From the NCBI RefSeq assembly GCF_902150065.1, contig NC_043980.1, positions 18,785,917-18,849,916 on the forward strand: a stretch of DNA of 64,000 nt, in the 5' to 3' direction. How positions within the stretch are numbered: position 1 is the stretch's first letter; every line of letters starts with the position of its first letter. Below the pieces are notes generated by a model, which saw only the letters and a list, made by a program, of their open reading frames with translations, did no database searches and was not told where the DNA came from. Shown one piece after another: positions 23,651 through 33,956 of the stretch. The DNA is from Myripristis murdjan. Its lineage: Eukaryota > Chordata > Actinopteri > Holocentriformes > Holocentridae. The position numbers and the translations under genes are program-made.

Positions 23651-24859
23651 GCTGTGGATGCATTGTTGCAGGCTCCACTACTTTGAACAGTGACTGTGGT
23701 ATTTTGAATAGTGACTACTGAACCTTTTCCCTATTCTTCTCCTGCTGTAAACCCCCAACTCCTTTCATTCCCTTACTTTTGCTTTCTCCAAGTTGCAGGG
23801 GACAGCTTGTGGCCTGGCAGGCTGTTGGGGTTGGTTTGGAACATGTTTGGGGGGGATTATTCAGTTTCACTGTGAGATAATATGTATTATTTATTGGTTT
23901 TGTTATTGTGGTGAAGGCAATTTCTAAAATGTTTTACTCAGCATTTATGATAGGATGCTAAGCGAGAAAGACAAAGCATGAGTAAAAAATGACCTCTGCT
24001 CATGCTTTCCAGTATTTAATGTGATCCATCATTGCCCTTGGCAGTCTTATGACCTCTGCTGGTGCTTTGATGTCAGGCAATGTGTATGCTGTTTTTTGAG
24101 CCTAAATTCCATCAGAGGGGACAGGCCCTTCACACCCTTACTGGTTTTGCAGGTGATCCTGACATGCCATTTTTCAGGTTCTTTGTCTTGTTGGTATAAC
24201 AGCCGCTGTCAGTGGAGGGAGAGGTCAAGAGCACAATGGCATGTATACATAATATGTGCCTTGCTCATACTGGCACATCAGCTGTGGGTATTGAGGGATG
24301 GGAAGAGTAATGTTCATTCACTCGCCCCACCTACATTTTCCTACCGGTCACAAGCCTGCTTCTCTAGCCACAAAGGACTGATTGTGCAACATAACTTGGA
24401 TTGTAGATCCGTGCATGACCTTCACTTTGAGGTTCTTTCAGACACAGTCCATACAACTGTAAATTCTTCCTTCCAGTTCTTTTAAAATAAAAACATGCCT
24501 TGGCCTTGTTCTCACAATAATATAGATTAAACCATATAAGTGGCATGTGCACATATAGGTCATATCTCATACTGAGTTTTTGGCCTTTTTACCTTTTACA
24601 ATGGCAGTGGGTGGTGGTAGGTGGGGAAATGCAGCCAGAATACAACACCACCTCCCACCCATTAGTGCATTAATAAACGTTGTGACTATCATACAAACTT
24701 CAGCTATTTGTATGTAAAAGCTGATAAGTAAACTGAGTGGTAATCAAACTCGGGCTAGGATGAAAGTTAAACCACGTAAATCAAGGAGTCTATCAACTAT
24801 TTAAGGGAAGCTGGTACATGAAAGTTTTTTTCCATGAATGATGAAGGGATTCCAACAGT
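23651..24859. other. intergenic, probably old repeat-derived sequence
   Basis: No gene is recognised. Some of the left part may be continuing retroelement debris. There are no conserved exons or clear RNA genes. Confidence 0.4.
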
Positions 24860-25170
24860 TTTAGAAAAGCCTGCTAAAAGCCTTGGGAGGTGGATTGTTC
24901 CAGTCTGAATGACAAGAAGTAGTTTCAGGGGATGAAGCATCACCTCATTAGAGGCATTGCAGATATAGCCTTCAAGGATGCCAGGAAAACAAAACTTGTG
25001 GTTTGGGCTGTTGCCTCAGCTAATGTGGGCTTTGACAGTATATGAGATACCGCTGTCAAAGGTGAAGAAGTTAGAGAGGTTGATTAGCTCATATGTCAGG
25101 AAATGGCGTGGAGTCCCACGTCTAGCTCCATACAGAAAAAGAATTCCTGAGCACCAAAATCTTGCGTAGT
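24860..25170 (+). mobile_element. LINE-type (non-LTR) reverse transcriptase fragment
   Basis: The plus-strand translation contains KSLGRWI, then LWFGLLPQLMWALTVYEIPL and KLERLISSYVRKW. This matches the thumb/linker part after the reverse transcriptase of fish non-LTR elements, which typically reads LPRLMWPLTIYEVPLSKV. The upstream part has in-frame stops, so it is a 5'- and 3'-truncated dead copy. Confidence 0.6.
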
Positions 25171-26884
25171 GGAGTAATTTAAAGTGATAGCTTGGAATTT
25201 GAGTGTAATACATCCACCAAGTTTGGTTCATTAGCTCCTTTCCTGTCACAAGAACAAGAGCTTCACTGGAAGTGTACTGGTACAGTGGACAGTACATACA
25301 AAGTGAAAAATAACACAATTTTGAGATGTGGCATAAGCTAAAAAATTGTTTTGAGGGTTGTACAACACCACACATTCTTATTTTGGTTTCATTTCAGCTG
25401 TTGTCCAAAATGGTGGAACTATTTTATGGCAGGAAATTGTTCTGCTGTTAACCAAATGACATGAACAGGATTACTATGAGATCATCAATAAAGACCAAAG
25501 TGAAGTAACCCCATGTAAATTATTTATTGTTAATTTCTTCCAGTAAAAAAGTATCACAATAGAAAAATAATAGCCAAACCCCCATTTGCGTGGTCACATC
25601 ACACGTGTGGTCAAACAGCAAAACCAGACAATGATTAAACACATAACTGCAATAAATACTGAAGAATGACTTAAAATTGTATGTTTAAAGTTATAATTAG
25701 CCTTGCTATCCAACACATGTGCTGTGAGATGCATGATGGTAACATAGTAACTGAGTGAGTAGTTAATGAATGCCACCTCTATTCCTGATTTACATGACTT
25801 GGTGGGGCGCTCATGTGTCCTTCTTGCTGGGAAACTGATAAACCAAACACTGCAAGAACAAGGCAATAGACTACATTAAAGGCTACGCTGTACTCTAATA
25901 CTAAAACTGTTGAGAATCAATTAAGAATTAACCCCATGAGTCCTGACTTTTTTGATGTCCCCTGAGAAATGAAAATGTCTCACCTTTTTCTGCCTTGGTG
26001 CTTGCAACTGTGGTCTACTTTAAAATGTCGGTAACACTAAAGAGTATTTTAAGCAGGGCCATGCTAACTGATTAGCTGACTATTATGGCTCATCTCTACT
26101 GTCAGTTGTCATTTGTAGGGCCATTTGAGTTACACCATGCCTATATTGAGATATCTTCAAACCAGAGATGTTAGATTTGCAGTTACCAGTACATCACATT
26201 CAAAATTTGCATATTTAATGTCCATTTTTGTGTTATTTACCAAGACATGGATAACTTTGTAAACTTTTTAAGTTAACATTCGTGTGATACTCAACAATTA
26301 ACTGCATGTAGCACTTTGAACACACCGTTACACTTCAGCAATCTGTTTTAATGACAATTTGATCAACTTGAGTCCTCCTTTGTATTAAGTAGAAAATTCA
26401 CAAATAAAGTTGACTGCTTGTATATTATTTTACCTTGCAAATACATGAAATTTTGTTTTCACATGTACTCTAAGATTAAATAGGAGGGAGACTTAGCAAA
26501 TCAGTACAATAAAATGTATAAATCTGGTAATAAAACACTTAAGGCAGAGCTTTAACTGTTTGGTGGTCTACTCTAGATATAAAATTGAGTAAGTACCTGA
26601 CCACCATCATAGAAGGCTGTGCAGCTTGTTTTTTTTTTTTTTTTCTGTTTTCATTGAAGAAACATTTGCTTATCAAGCATTTCATTGTGTTTAGGTGTAC
26701 ATTAATCATCAAAAAGCTTGTTTTTCTTTGTTATAACTTTTCCCCCCATCAGTCAACTTGTCCAGAGCTGGCATATATAAGCAGTGTTACAGTCAAAACA
26801 CAAAGTCTTATTTTAATATTTTAGGATGTTTATAAACTTCAGCTGAAAGCGTGACCATGGCCATCCTTATTTCTCCTTTGCCTT
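25171..26884. other. intergenic downstream of ccdc86
   Basis: No gene or named repeat is recognised. The right end is the 3' flank of ccdc86, which is transcribed leftward. Confidence 0.4.
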
Positions 26885-29800
26885 TTAGCTTTTAGATTTA
26901 GGAGGCTGTGACTTCTGCAGTATATTCAGGGTGTCCCTCTTCTCAATTTTCCTTAGTTGTTTCTTCTTCATCCTCTTAATCTTTGCTGTATTCCGAATCT
27001 GCAAACACATAAGAAAAAACAATGCACGGTGAAAAGAGGTCACATCACTAACAGAGTGTATGTGCCTATGTATGTACAGTCAAGCCCAAAATTATTCATA
27101 CCCCTGGCAAATTTTGATTTAAAGTTACTTTTACTCAACCAGCAAGTTTTTTTATTAATTGGAAATGACACAGGCATCTCCCAAAAGATAATAAGACGAT
27201 GTACAAGAGGCATCACTGTGGAAAGAAATATTTTTAAGCTTTTACTTTTATTTATTTAGCTTTTATTTTGACTGTATGTATAATATAGTAAGCACCAGGT
27301 CTGTAATGCCAAGACACCACAAAGGCTTATTTGACTTGATTATTTCTGGTATTTTTCATAGAGAATCCTGGCCAGAGCAACAACACTCCAGCAACTTTCT
27401 TTGTCATTTCAACCATCCTTTCAAATGTGTGTGCAGTAAAAAATATATTTTACCTCACTTACATTTTGAATAGGGATATGTATGCTTACATTTCTTAGGT
27501 GGCAGTAATAACTGTTTAGAAAAAATGTACATTATTTTTTGCAGCTAAAATAAATCACACTGTCCATAGTTTTTTTTTTTTTTTTTTTTTTTGCATTATA
27601 CTAAAGAACATACTGTGATATATTATTTTTGGTCTGTAACTCAGTTAAGGAAGATAATACTGTGTGAGATCACTATAAGATTTTTCCATATAAATTTTAA
27701 AAACAAAACAAACAAACAAAAAAACATAATAGCAGAAATGGGTTGTCCCATTGCCAAAGAACACTCAAAGTTTGGTGTTTGAATTGCAGTCTAGTTATGG
27801 ACTAAAATGTGAATATTTGCCCTATAGCGCCATGATCTGGCAAGTACCTGTGGGCTGCCATCTCCATTTCATTCATGTAGCCAATTCTGTGTGGCTTGGG
27901 TTTGAATCCTGGGCCCTTTGCTGCATGTCATCCCTTCTCTCTCTCATTCCTTCCTTGTCTCTCTCTCTACTGTCACTCTCAAATAAAGCAAAACTGCCAA
28001 AATAAGTCCTTAAAAAAATCCATGATTTCCCTGTTTTCTTTCCTCCTCTAGCAGTGAGAATTATCTGAAATGAGGACTACAGCAAACAAACCGGCTGGCG
28101 GCTCGCCAAGCTTTAATTAGTGGCTTGCATGGCAGCCAGTGATTTATATGGCAATGCAGTCAATACACATAACTCACAAAAAATCTATATATTTTCAAAC
28201 AGTGTTGGGCAGTAGCGGCGTTACAAGTAGCGACGTTACCAGTGTAACTACATTTGTCAGTAGCGTGGTTGTAGCGTTGCTGTTTTTCAAATCAAATAGC
28301 TTTTAAGTAGTGAAACTATTTTACTGATCAAATAGCGCGGTAGCGTCCGCAGAAGCTACATTTTCCCAGGCATTTCTCAACCTTAAACGCAACAGAGCTT
28401 TTGCTGTGGTTTGACATCTGACATAGATCGGGAGCAGCAGGTGACGTCACCGCCGCTTCCAGACCTGTAGGTGTAGCAGACAGCCGCTCTTCTGTTTGAC
28501 GTCGCGTACCTGTCCTACCTGTCTGCTGCAGCGGGACACGAGGACTCGTGTCGCGTGAACAAGCAGCTGCTGTAAGAAAGATCAGGATGCCTGGCCTCTG
28601 TATCCACTAATAAAGAAAAAAACTTTGGAACACAGAGGCAGAATCTACATGCAAACACAGGTACACACACACTTCCCCCACATTAATATATACGCACTAC
28701 CTGCTTTGTGTTATTATGTGAAGCATGTTGTTTGTTTTTGTTGCCATGGTTTGTTGCAGTAAAAGCAGAGAGAGCACAGTTTCATCAAGTATTAACTATT
28801 GAAACGAACATTTTTTGCCTGACTTTCTGTTTGACTGACAGTTTTATTGATCGCTAAGATAGCAATGACTTGGAATTAAGTTGTTTCGATGTTTAAAAAA
28901 AAAAAAAGTAGCTTTGATGTAAGATGCCAATGCGCATCTTGACTTAATCATAACTGTATTGGCTGCATTACATATTGTGTGACAAATTGGTAGGCAGATA
29001 TGCTTGGTGTGGAGTATGTGTGTGTGTGTGTGTGTGTGTGTGTTGCCAGTGTGGCTCTCATGAAAAAAAAAAAAAAAAATAGTGAGGATCACTGTTGTAA
29101 ATAAAATATTAAGGTGTTGCAGAGATGGCCTGGTCTACAAATTGTATTTTCCAGATGTAAGAAAACATGTTTGCCTGGTACAGAGCCCAGCAAAAAACAC
29201 ACCATCATCATCATTGCATAATAGCTTTTTCAGTGAAAATGAAAATTATAATGCAAAAATCATCACTCCTTCTGAAATCATGAATCATACCACAGTATCT
29301 GTAAAATTAATCACAATTTGATTTTTAACCACACTGTTCAATGCTATTGCTTATGTTGCTGTAAACGTTGTGACTTGACAGTGACTGCAGCCTTCAGTGT
29401 GTGCTGCTAGCATATCAGTCAAGTTCGCCAAATATAATTTTTGATGTACCTTCCTTGAATAGGCTCAGTAGCAAGTGGAACTCAGCTGTCAACTCCCAAC
29501 CCAGCTGGTCAAAAATTTCATAGTCTATATGGAGCATCTGAGCTAGCAGCTTTGAAAGCACCGACTGCAAAATACTAACAGCAATGACTATTTGTAGCTG
29601 ACTGTTTATTGCACTCTTAAATTGAAAACTTTTTCCTTCGGACATAAAGTATTGTGTGAAAGTCATGCAAACACTGGCTTAGGTTATTTACAAACACAGA
29701 TGGGGTCTATATTTTCTTGGTTATTGTTGTCCTTATGAAGTACCGTTAAGCCACTGTGGTTTAGGCCTTATCATTTAAGTCTTGATGCTAGGCAAGCACT

Positions 29801-31079
29801 CTTGAAAATCTAGTTGTTATTGATGTCATGCAATTGGCTTTTGCAGTGCAAATGTGGAGGAGTCTGAATCCTGTCCCATAAAGTATATACACTTCATTTC
29901 TGTAGACAGTATGAAGAAAACACACAATTGGGGCGCACTGGTGGCTCTCTGGTTAAGAGCACGTACCATGTACCAGGGCTTAGTCCCGATCGCAGCGACC
30001 AGGGTACGAATCCGACCTCAGGTCCTTTGCTGCATGTCATCCCCCCTCTATCCCCTGCCTTTCCTGTCTATCTCCACTGTGACTGTCAATAAAGCAGAAA
30101 TGCCCGGGGGGAAAAAAAAAAAAAAAAAACAATTTCCTGCAGTCATAGAAAGACTTGGAAGCCTGCGTGTGTCTACTGTATAAGCTTGTTTGTGTGTACA
30201 ATGATATTTGACGTACCACTTGCACAATTTCTGCCTTGCGTTCGTTCTCAGCACGCCGCTTCAAGTTCTCTTCTCGCCTCTTCCTTTTTTCCTATTAAAA
30301 ACAGGATATTGGGAAACGTTAAATAAGGTGCAACGATACTGCTGTACTGCAAGGATCAAAGCAATATGCATCATACATCCTACCTCCTTCGCTCTCGCCT
30401 TCTCCTCTACAAGTTGTAAAGAGTACTTTTTGACAAGCTCCTTCTCTCGCTTGGCCTCCATCTTTTTTTCCCAAGAGGTGCGCAACGGTTTATCTCTTAC
30501 CAACGCAGAGAACCTGGAAGACAAGGTCACATTTGAGTGGGGATGGATGGATGGATGAGTCAAAACACTCTAAGACAGGGCTGATTACCGTGTTAAGCAA
30601 GAATAGGGAACTACATACCATAGGACTCAGGTAGTATTCACTTTTTTGTTACTACAGCCGCTAATTTCACTGACTAGCACAATTTCAGGAACTGATCTGC
30701 CAATTAGTTAAGTTTTCCATTCAATTAATTAACTGACAATTCCAACCAAACACTACACCAGCTGATTTCACTGATTTGCACCCCTTCAGAAAGAGTAACT
30801 TATTATGTGGTGTTTGCTTCATGTGAAAACCTGCACACTTTAAGCCCTCCATGACACTCTTTAAGGAATGTTATTTGAAAATTGTTGAGTTTCGCGACGT
30901 CACACCAAACATTACCTCTGGGTTCAATGTGACAAGTATTAATTTGATTATTTAGCATGTGATTTTGTGCATGAGTCCCTACCCCATTTGAAATCTATTC
31001 TACTTTTATCATAAGGCTTTCCTCTTTAAAAAAAAAAAAAAAATCACTCAATTCACTCAGTTTTCTTCTGTACCTGCCC

Positions 31080-31120
<41 letters not shown>

Positions 31121-31781
31121 CTAAACTGCTGTCTTGATTTTCTGGCTTGTGAGGCACTTTATACCTTTTTGTTTGCAAAGTGATATCTGAATAATATAAT
31201 ATAAAAATACAAAATTCTTACCATTCTAGTGATTTCAAATACAAGTCCCTGTCACACGAGTGCCATGTTCACACAGGTGGGCTCTAGTGATGAGCTCACC
31301 TTTGTTTACTGCGGTCCTTCCACACTCGTCCTGATTTAGGTTTCCCCAGCGGGACAGCAGGACTGTGTTTCCCACTGGACGCTGCACTGCCGCCTCTCTG
31401 GGCCGTGTTATCTGGGCATGCGGGAGCCGTCTCCACCGGTGCGGGCCTGGTGTCCTGCGGCAGCGATTCCGGGTCTCCGCCGGGCTCGGAGCACGGCTCT
31501 GTCGACTCGGACTCGCTGCATGGTACAGGTGTGGGCTCCGCCTTGGTCTCGTCCTTCTTCTCTGTTTCTGTCTCTGCGTTTGTGTTTTTACCCAGTTCCT
31601 CCTGGAGAACTGATCTCCTCGTCCGACGACCGGGAGCCCTCACCGGACCTGCTACTTGCGAGTCGAGCAGCGCGGCCGGAGTGCGCACCCTGCGTCCGCT
31701 GCGGGTCCGTGTGACCACCGGCGGACTCTGATCGACCTGCTGGAGGTTTTCACCCGGCGAGGCTTCTTCCTTCGTCGACAT
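26885..31781 (-). CDS. ccdc86: coiled-coil domain-containing protein 86 (Cyclon), complete
   Basis: Four minus-strand exons join in frame: 31781-31300, 30513-30384, 30291-30217 and 26998-26885 (stop 26887-26885), giving 266 aa. The N-terminal 160 residues are a low-complexity acidic, Pro/Ser/Thr-rich region with a basic RTRSGRRVRTP motif. The C-terminal half is the conserved Cgr1-like module: GKPKSGRVWKDRSK, RDKPLRTSWEKKMEAK, ENLKRRAENERKAEIVQV and KRMKKKQLRKIEKRDTL. This long basic helix is typical of a nucleolar ribosome-assembly factor. In mammals CCDC86 is nucleolar and linked to the mitotic chromosome periphery. The start is the first ATG of the first exon. The last intron (3.2 kb) is large because it holds several repeats. 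The gene is divergent from glb1. Confidence 0.95.
27075..27276. mobile_element. short Tc1-type non-autonomous element (MITE)
   Basis: The 202-bp element in the last ccdc86 intron begins TACAGTCAAGCCCAAAATTA and ends TTTTGACTGTA. TACAGTCA at the left is therefore the complement of TGACTGTA at the right. The left 170 bp match from memory the end of a common fish Tc1 family (PCCAAAATTATTCATACCC type). The transposase is absent. Confidence 0.7.
27870..28017 (+). mobile_element. degenerate tRNA-derived SINE
   Basis: It shares the block TTTGCTGCATGTCATCCC and the tail CTCAAATAAAGCAAAACTGCC with the better-preserved copy at 29930-30129. A damaged B box (GGTTTGAATCC) lies at about 27899-27909. The A-box side is not recognisable. 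Confidence 0.65.
28200..28640 (+). mobile_element. hAT-like element 5' fragment
   Basis: It starts CAGTGTTGGGCAGTAGCGGCG, the usual start of a widespread fish hAT repeat family (CAGTGTTGGGCAAGTAACG type), with the characteristic run of GTAGCG/GTAACG words. No matching right end was found, so the right limit is a guess and the copy is truncated. Confidence 0.5.
29015..29042. repeat. (TG)n microsatellite
   Basis: A short TG dinucleotide run lies in the last ccdc86 intron, followed shortly by an A17 run at about 29063-29079. Confidence 0.85.
29930..30129 (+). mobile_element. tRNA-derived SINE with poly-A tail
   Basis: The GGGGCGCACTGGTGGCTCTC head contains an A-box-like TGGCTCTCTGG (29942-29952). 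A B-box-like GGTACGAATCC (30003-30013) has one mismatch to GGTTCGANTCC. The body contains TTTGCTGCATGTCATCCCCC and an AATAAAG-bearing end, followed by an A-rich tail (about 30112-30129). It lies in ccdc86 intron 3, antisense to the gene. Confidence 0.8.
31080..31121. repeat. (ATT)n microsatellite
   Basis: About 14 perfect TTA/ATT units lie in ccdc86 intron 1, near an A17 run at about 31027-31043. Confidence 0.9.
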
Positions 31782-32155
31782 GTTCCTTAACTAATATGCG
31801 TGCACAGTAAACATGTGATACCGCTGTTAACTTTAGTCCACTTTCAAACTGACGTACCTCCACGTGCAGATCCAGCAACGTGAGCTCTGCTGCCTAAAAA
31901 TCGCGCAATACCAGAGACGGCAAGTGAGATGGTTCATACACTGATCACTTCCGCCAGCAGTAGAAAATACTCACGCTGTCTGTGTAAATTGGTTTCATAG
32001 TTCTTCTTTTTGCTTTGATTTACAGAATAATTTCTCAAATAATGTAGACAAAGGTTTCACACTAACAGAGACTGATATATTACCGATGCTTAACAAGTTT
32101 TCGGCAGGTGAAAGTTGTAGCTACAATTAGTTTGATTAGGCTAAACATTATATCC

Positions 32156-33373
32156 TACGGAAGCGTAGAGCTGCCAGACCAAGAAAATAAAAACCGAGAG
32201 GCTCAGTATCACGTAATTACGTAAAAAGTTTATTGTTATAACAATATATTTTCACGTTATAACGTGAAATTATCACGTTATTTCATTATATGATTTTTTT
32301 CACGTTATAACGTGAAAATATCACGTTATTTCATGATATGCTTTCACGTTATAACATGAAAGTATCACGTTATTTCGTGATACGACTTTTTCACGTTATA
32401 ACGTGATAGGTATCACGTTATTTCGTGATACGAATTTTGTTTACTGTCTGCTGGCCATCTGTAAATCATGGCTGCTTTACATGATGCCATTAGATCATAT
32501 TTCATGCTTGGCTTGAGACATGGGGAGATTTTACAGTTATTGGGCTCCGTGGATGACATTCATATAAGCATGCGTACCCTGAGAAGAATTTTGAAAACAA
32601 TGGGATTATACCGGAGGAAAAACGAGTCGGACCCTCTTGAGGTAGCGTCATTCCTCATTGATCAGCTGGAGGGACACGGCCGGCTGCATGGATACAAGCT
32701 CCATCACCTCAACTGCATCCAAGCTGGATATGTTGTCACCCAAAGTACAGTGAGGCATTTGTTAAAGTTTCTCGACCCCGCGGGGGTCGAGAAACACTGT
32801 ACTTTGGGTGACAACATATCCAGCTTGGATGCAGTTGAGGTGATGGAGCTTGTATCCATGCAGCCGGCCGTGTCCCTCCAGCTGATCAATGAGGAATGAC
32901 GCTACCTCAAGAGGGTCCGACTCGTTTTTCCTCCGGTATAATAATGGCATCATGTAAAGCAGCCATGATTTACAGATGGCCAGCAGACAGTAAACAAAAA
33001 CACGTTTCACGAAATAATGTGATACTTTCACGTTATAACGTGAAAATGTCCTATCTTGAAATAACGTGATACCTATCACATTATAACGTGAAAAATTCGT
33101 ATCACGAAATAACGTGATACCTATCACGTTATAACGTGAAAAAGTCGTATCACGAAATAACGTGATACTTTCATGTTATAACGTGAAAGCATATCATGAA
33201 ATAACGTGATATTTTCACGTTATAACGTGAAAAAATCATATAATGAAATAACGTGATAATTTCACGTTATAACGTGAAAATATATTGTTATAACAATAAA
33301 CTTTTTACGTAATTACGTGATACTGAGCCTCTCGGTTTTTATTTTCTTGGTCTGGCAGCTCTACGCTTCCGTA
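32156..33373. mobile_element. IS3EU-like transposon, near-perfect ~1.2-kb palindrome
   Basis: The left arm (32156-32779) and right arm (32783-33373) are inverted copies around a GCG loop at 32780-32782, with ends TACGGAAGCG and CGCTTCCGTA. Each arm holds the outer repeat, several copies of the 18-bp palindrome TTCACGTTATAACGTGAA with TATCACGTTATTTCGTGATA blocks, and then the start of the transposase gene. The left arm has an open frame from 32468 with YFMLGLRHGEILQLL, GLYRRKNESDP and GHGRLHGYKLHHLNC, an integrase-family N-terminus. The right arm repeats this inverted but lacks about 105 bp. The 5'-TAY start fits what I remember of IS3EU. The 6-bp flanks ATATCC and ATTTTC agree at only four positions. 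No catalytic core is present, so it is non-autonomous. Confidence 0.8.
32468..32780 (+). pseudogene. N-terminal remnant of IS3EU-like transposase
   Basis: From ATG 32468 about 104 codons are open to the palindrome centre. They contain a helix-turn-helix-like region (DAIRSYFMLGLRHGEILQLL, MRTLRRILKTMGLYRRK) and the segment GYVVTQSTVRHLLKFLDP. In full-length relatives this is followed by an rve DDE core, which is missing here. Past the centre the frame runs into the inverted copy and stops at 32897-32899; that tail is not real protein. It is a plain DNA transposon remnant. Confidence 0.7.
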
Positions 33374-33956
33374 ATTTTCATACTGAAATGTATTTACATA
33401 ATCTTTTCTAGTGAAATACGCATGTAACATGTACACTTTATGTACTTGAGCTGAATTTAATCAAATAAAGGGGGAAAAAACTGTCTTCTGTGTCATGACA
33501 AAAAGGAATTCATTTTGTTGTCACGATAACAATGCACGATGTGTACATGACATTTGATTCTGATTTCGGCTTAGTGATTTTATATAAAGTTGCAGATTTG
33601 AGCTCCAGCTAATTTGTGGAGGATAAAGCCTTTCACTAATTTTGACCCGAGTTATACCTCTTACTTTCCTCTTAATTATCTTTGGTAACACTTCCACTTT
33701 CCTCTTCTTCTTCGTCTCAAAGTGTCAGCGGAATGTAAATAATAAAATCTCTAACATTGCCACCTACTGGTCAAAGATGGGACTCGTGGGGATTTGCCAC
33801 AACGATCCACATCACATGACTTTACTTCCGCAACTTCTGATGCTGCAATTCATTTGGAAGACCGCAGCGTTCAGCGGGGTCCGGTGGATGTTAGAGGACA
33901 CAGCCGTGTGATTGCACTTTTTAAACACCAAAGGCAGGACCTGGTCGAGCCGCACC

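Larger units (their letters stand above)
31782..33956. promoter_or_regulatory. divergent intergenic region between ccdc86 and glb1
   Basis: The two ATGs lie 2.2 kb apart and point away from each other, so this stretch must contain both promoters. The ccdc86 side (31782-31900) is moderately GC-rich and has no TATA box. The glb1 side has an in-frame stop at 33909-33911 before the ATG. More than half of the interval is the palindromic transposon at 32156-33373; without it the genes would be about 960 bp apart. Confidence 0.55.

Noticed and set aside
28928-28943. Search for a promoter or exon near the TATA-like word at about 58928 and similar AT words elsewhere
   Set aside because: AT-rich words are frequent in this genome and none is followed by a convincing first exon.
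32762-33127. Minus-strand 121-codon frame in the palindrome's right arm
   Set aside because: Inverted copy of the left arm's transposase start with part deleted; not a separate gene.
32240-33310. Regular repeats of ACGTTATAACGT considered as a CRISPR-like or operator array
   Set aside because: They lie in the arms of a eukaryotic DNA transposon; there are no unique spacers of constant length.
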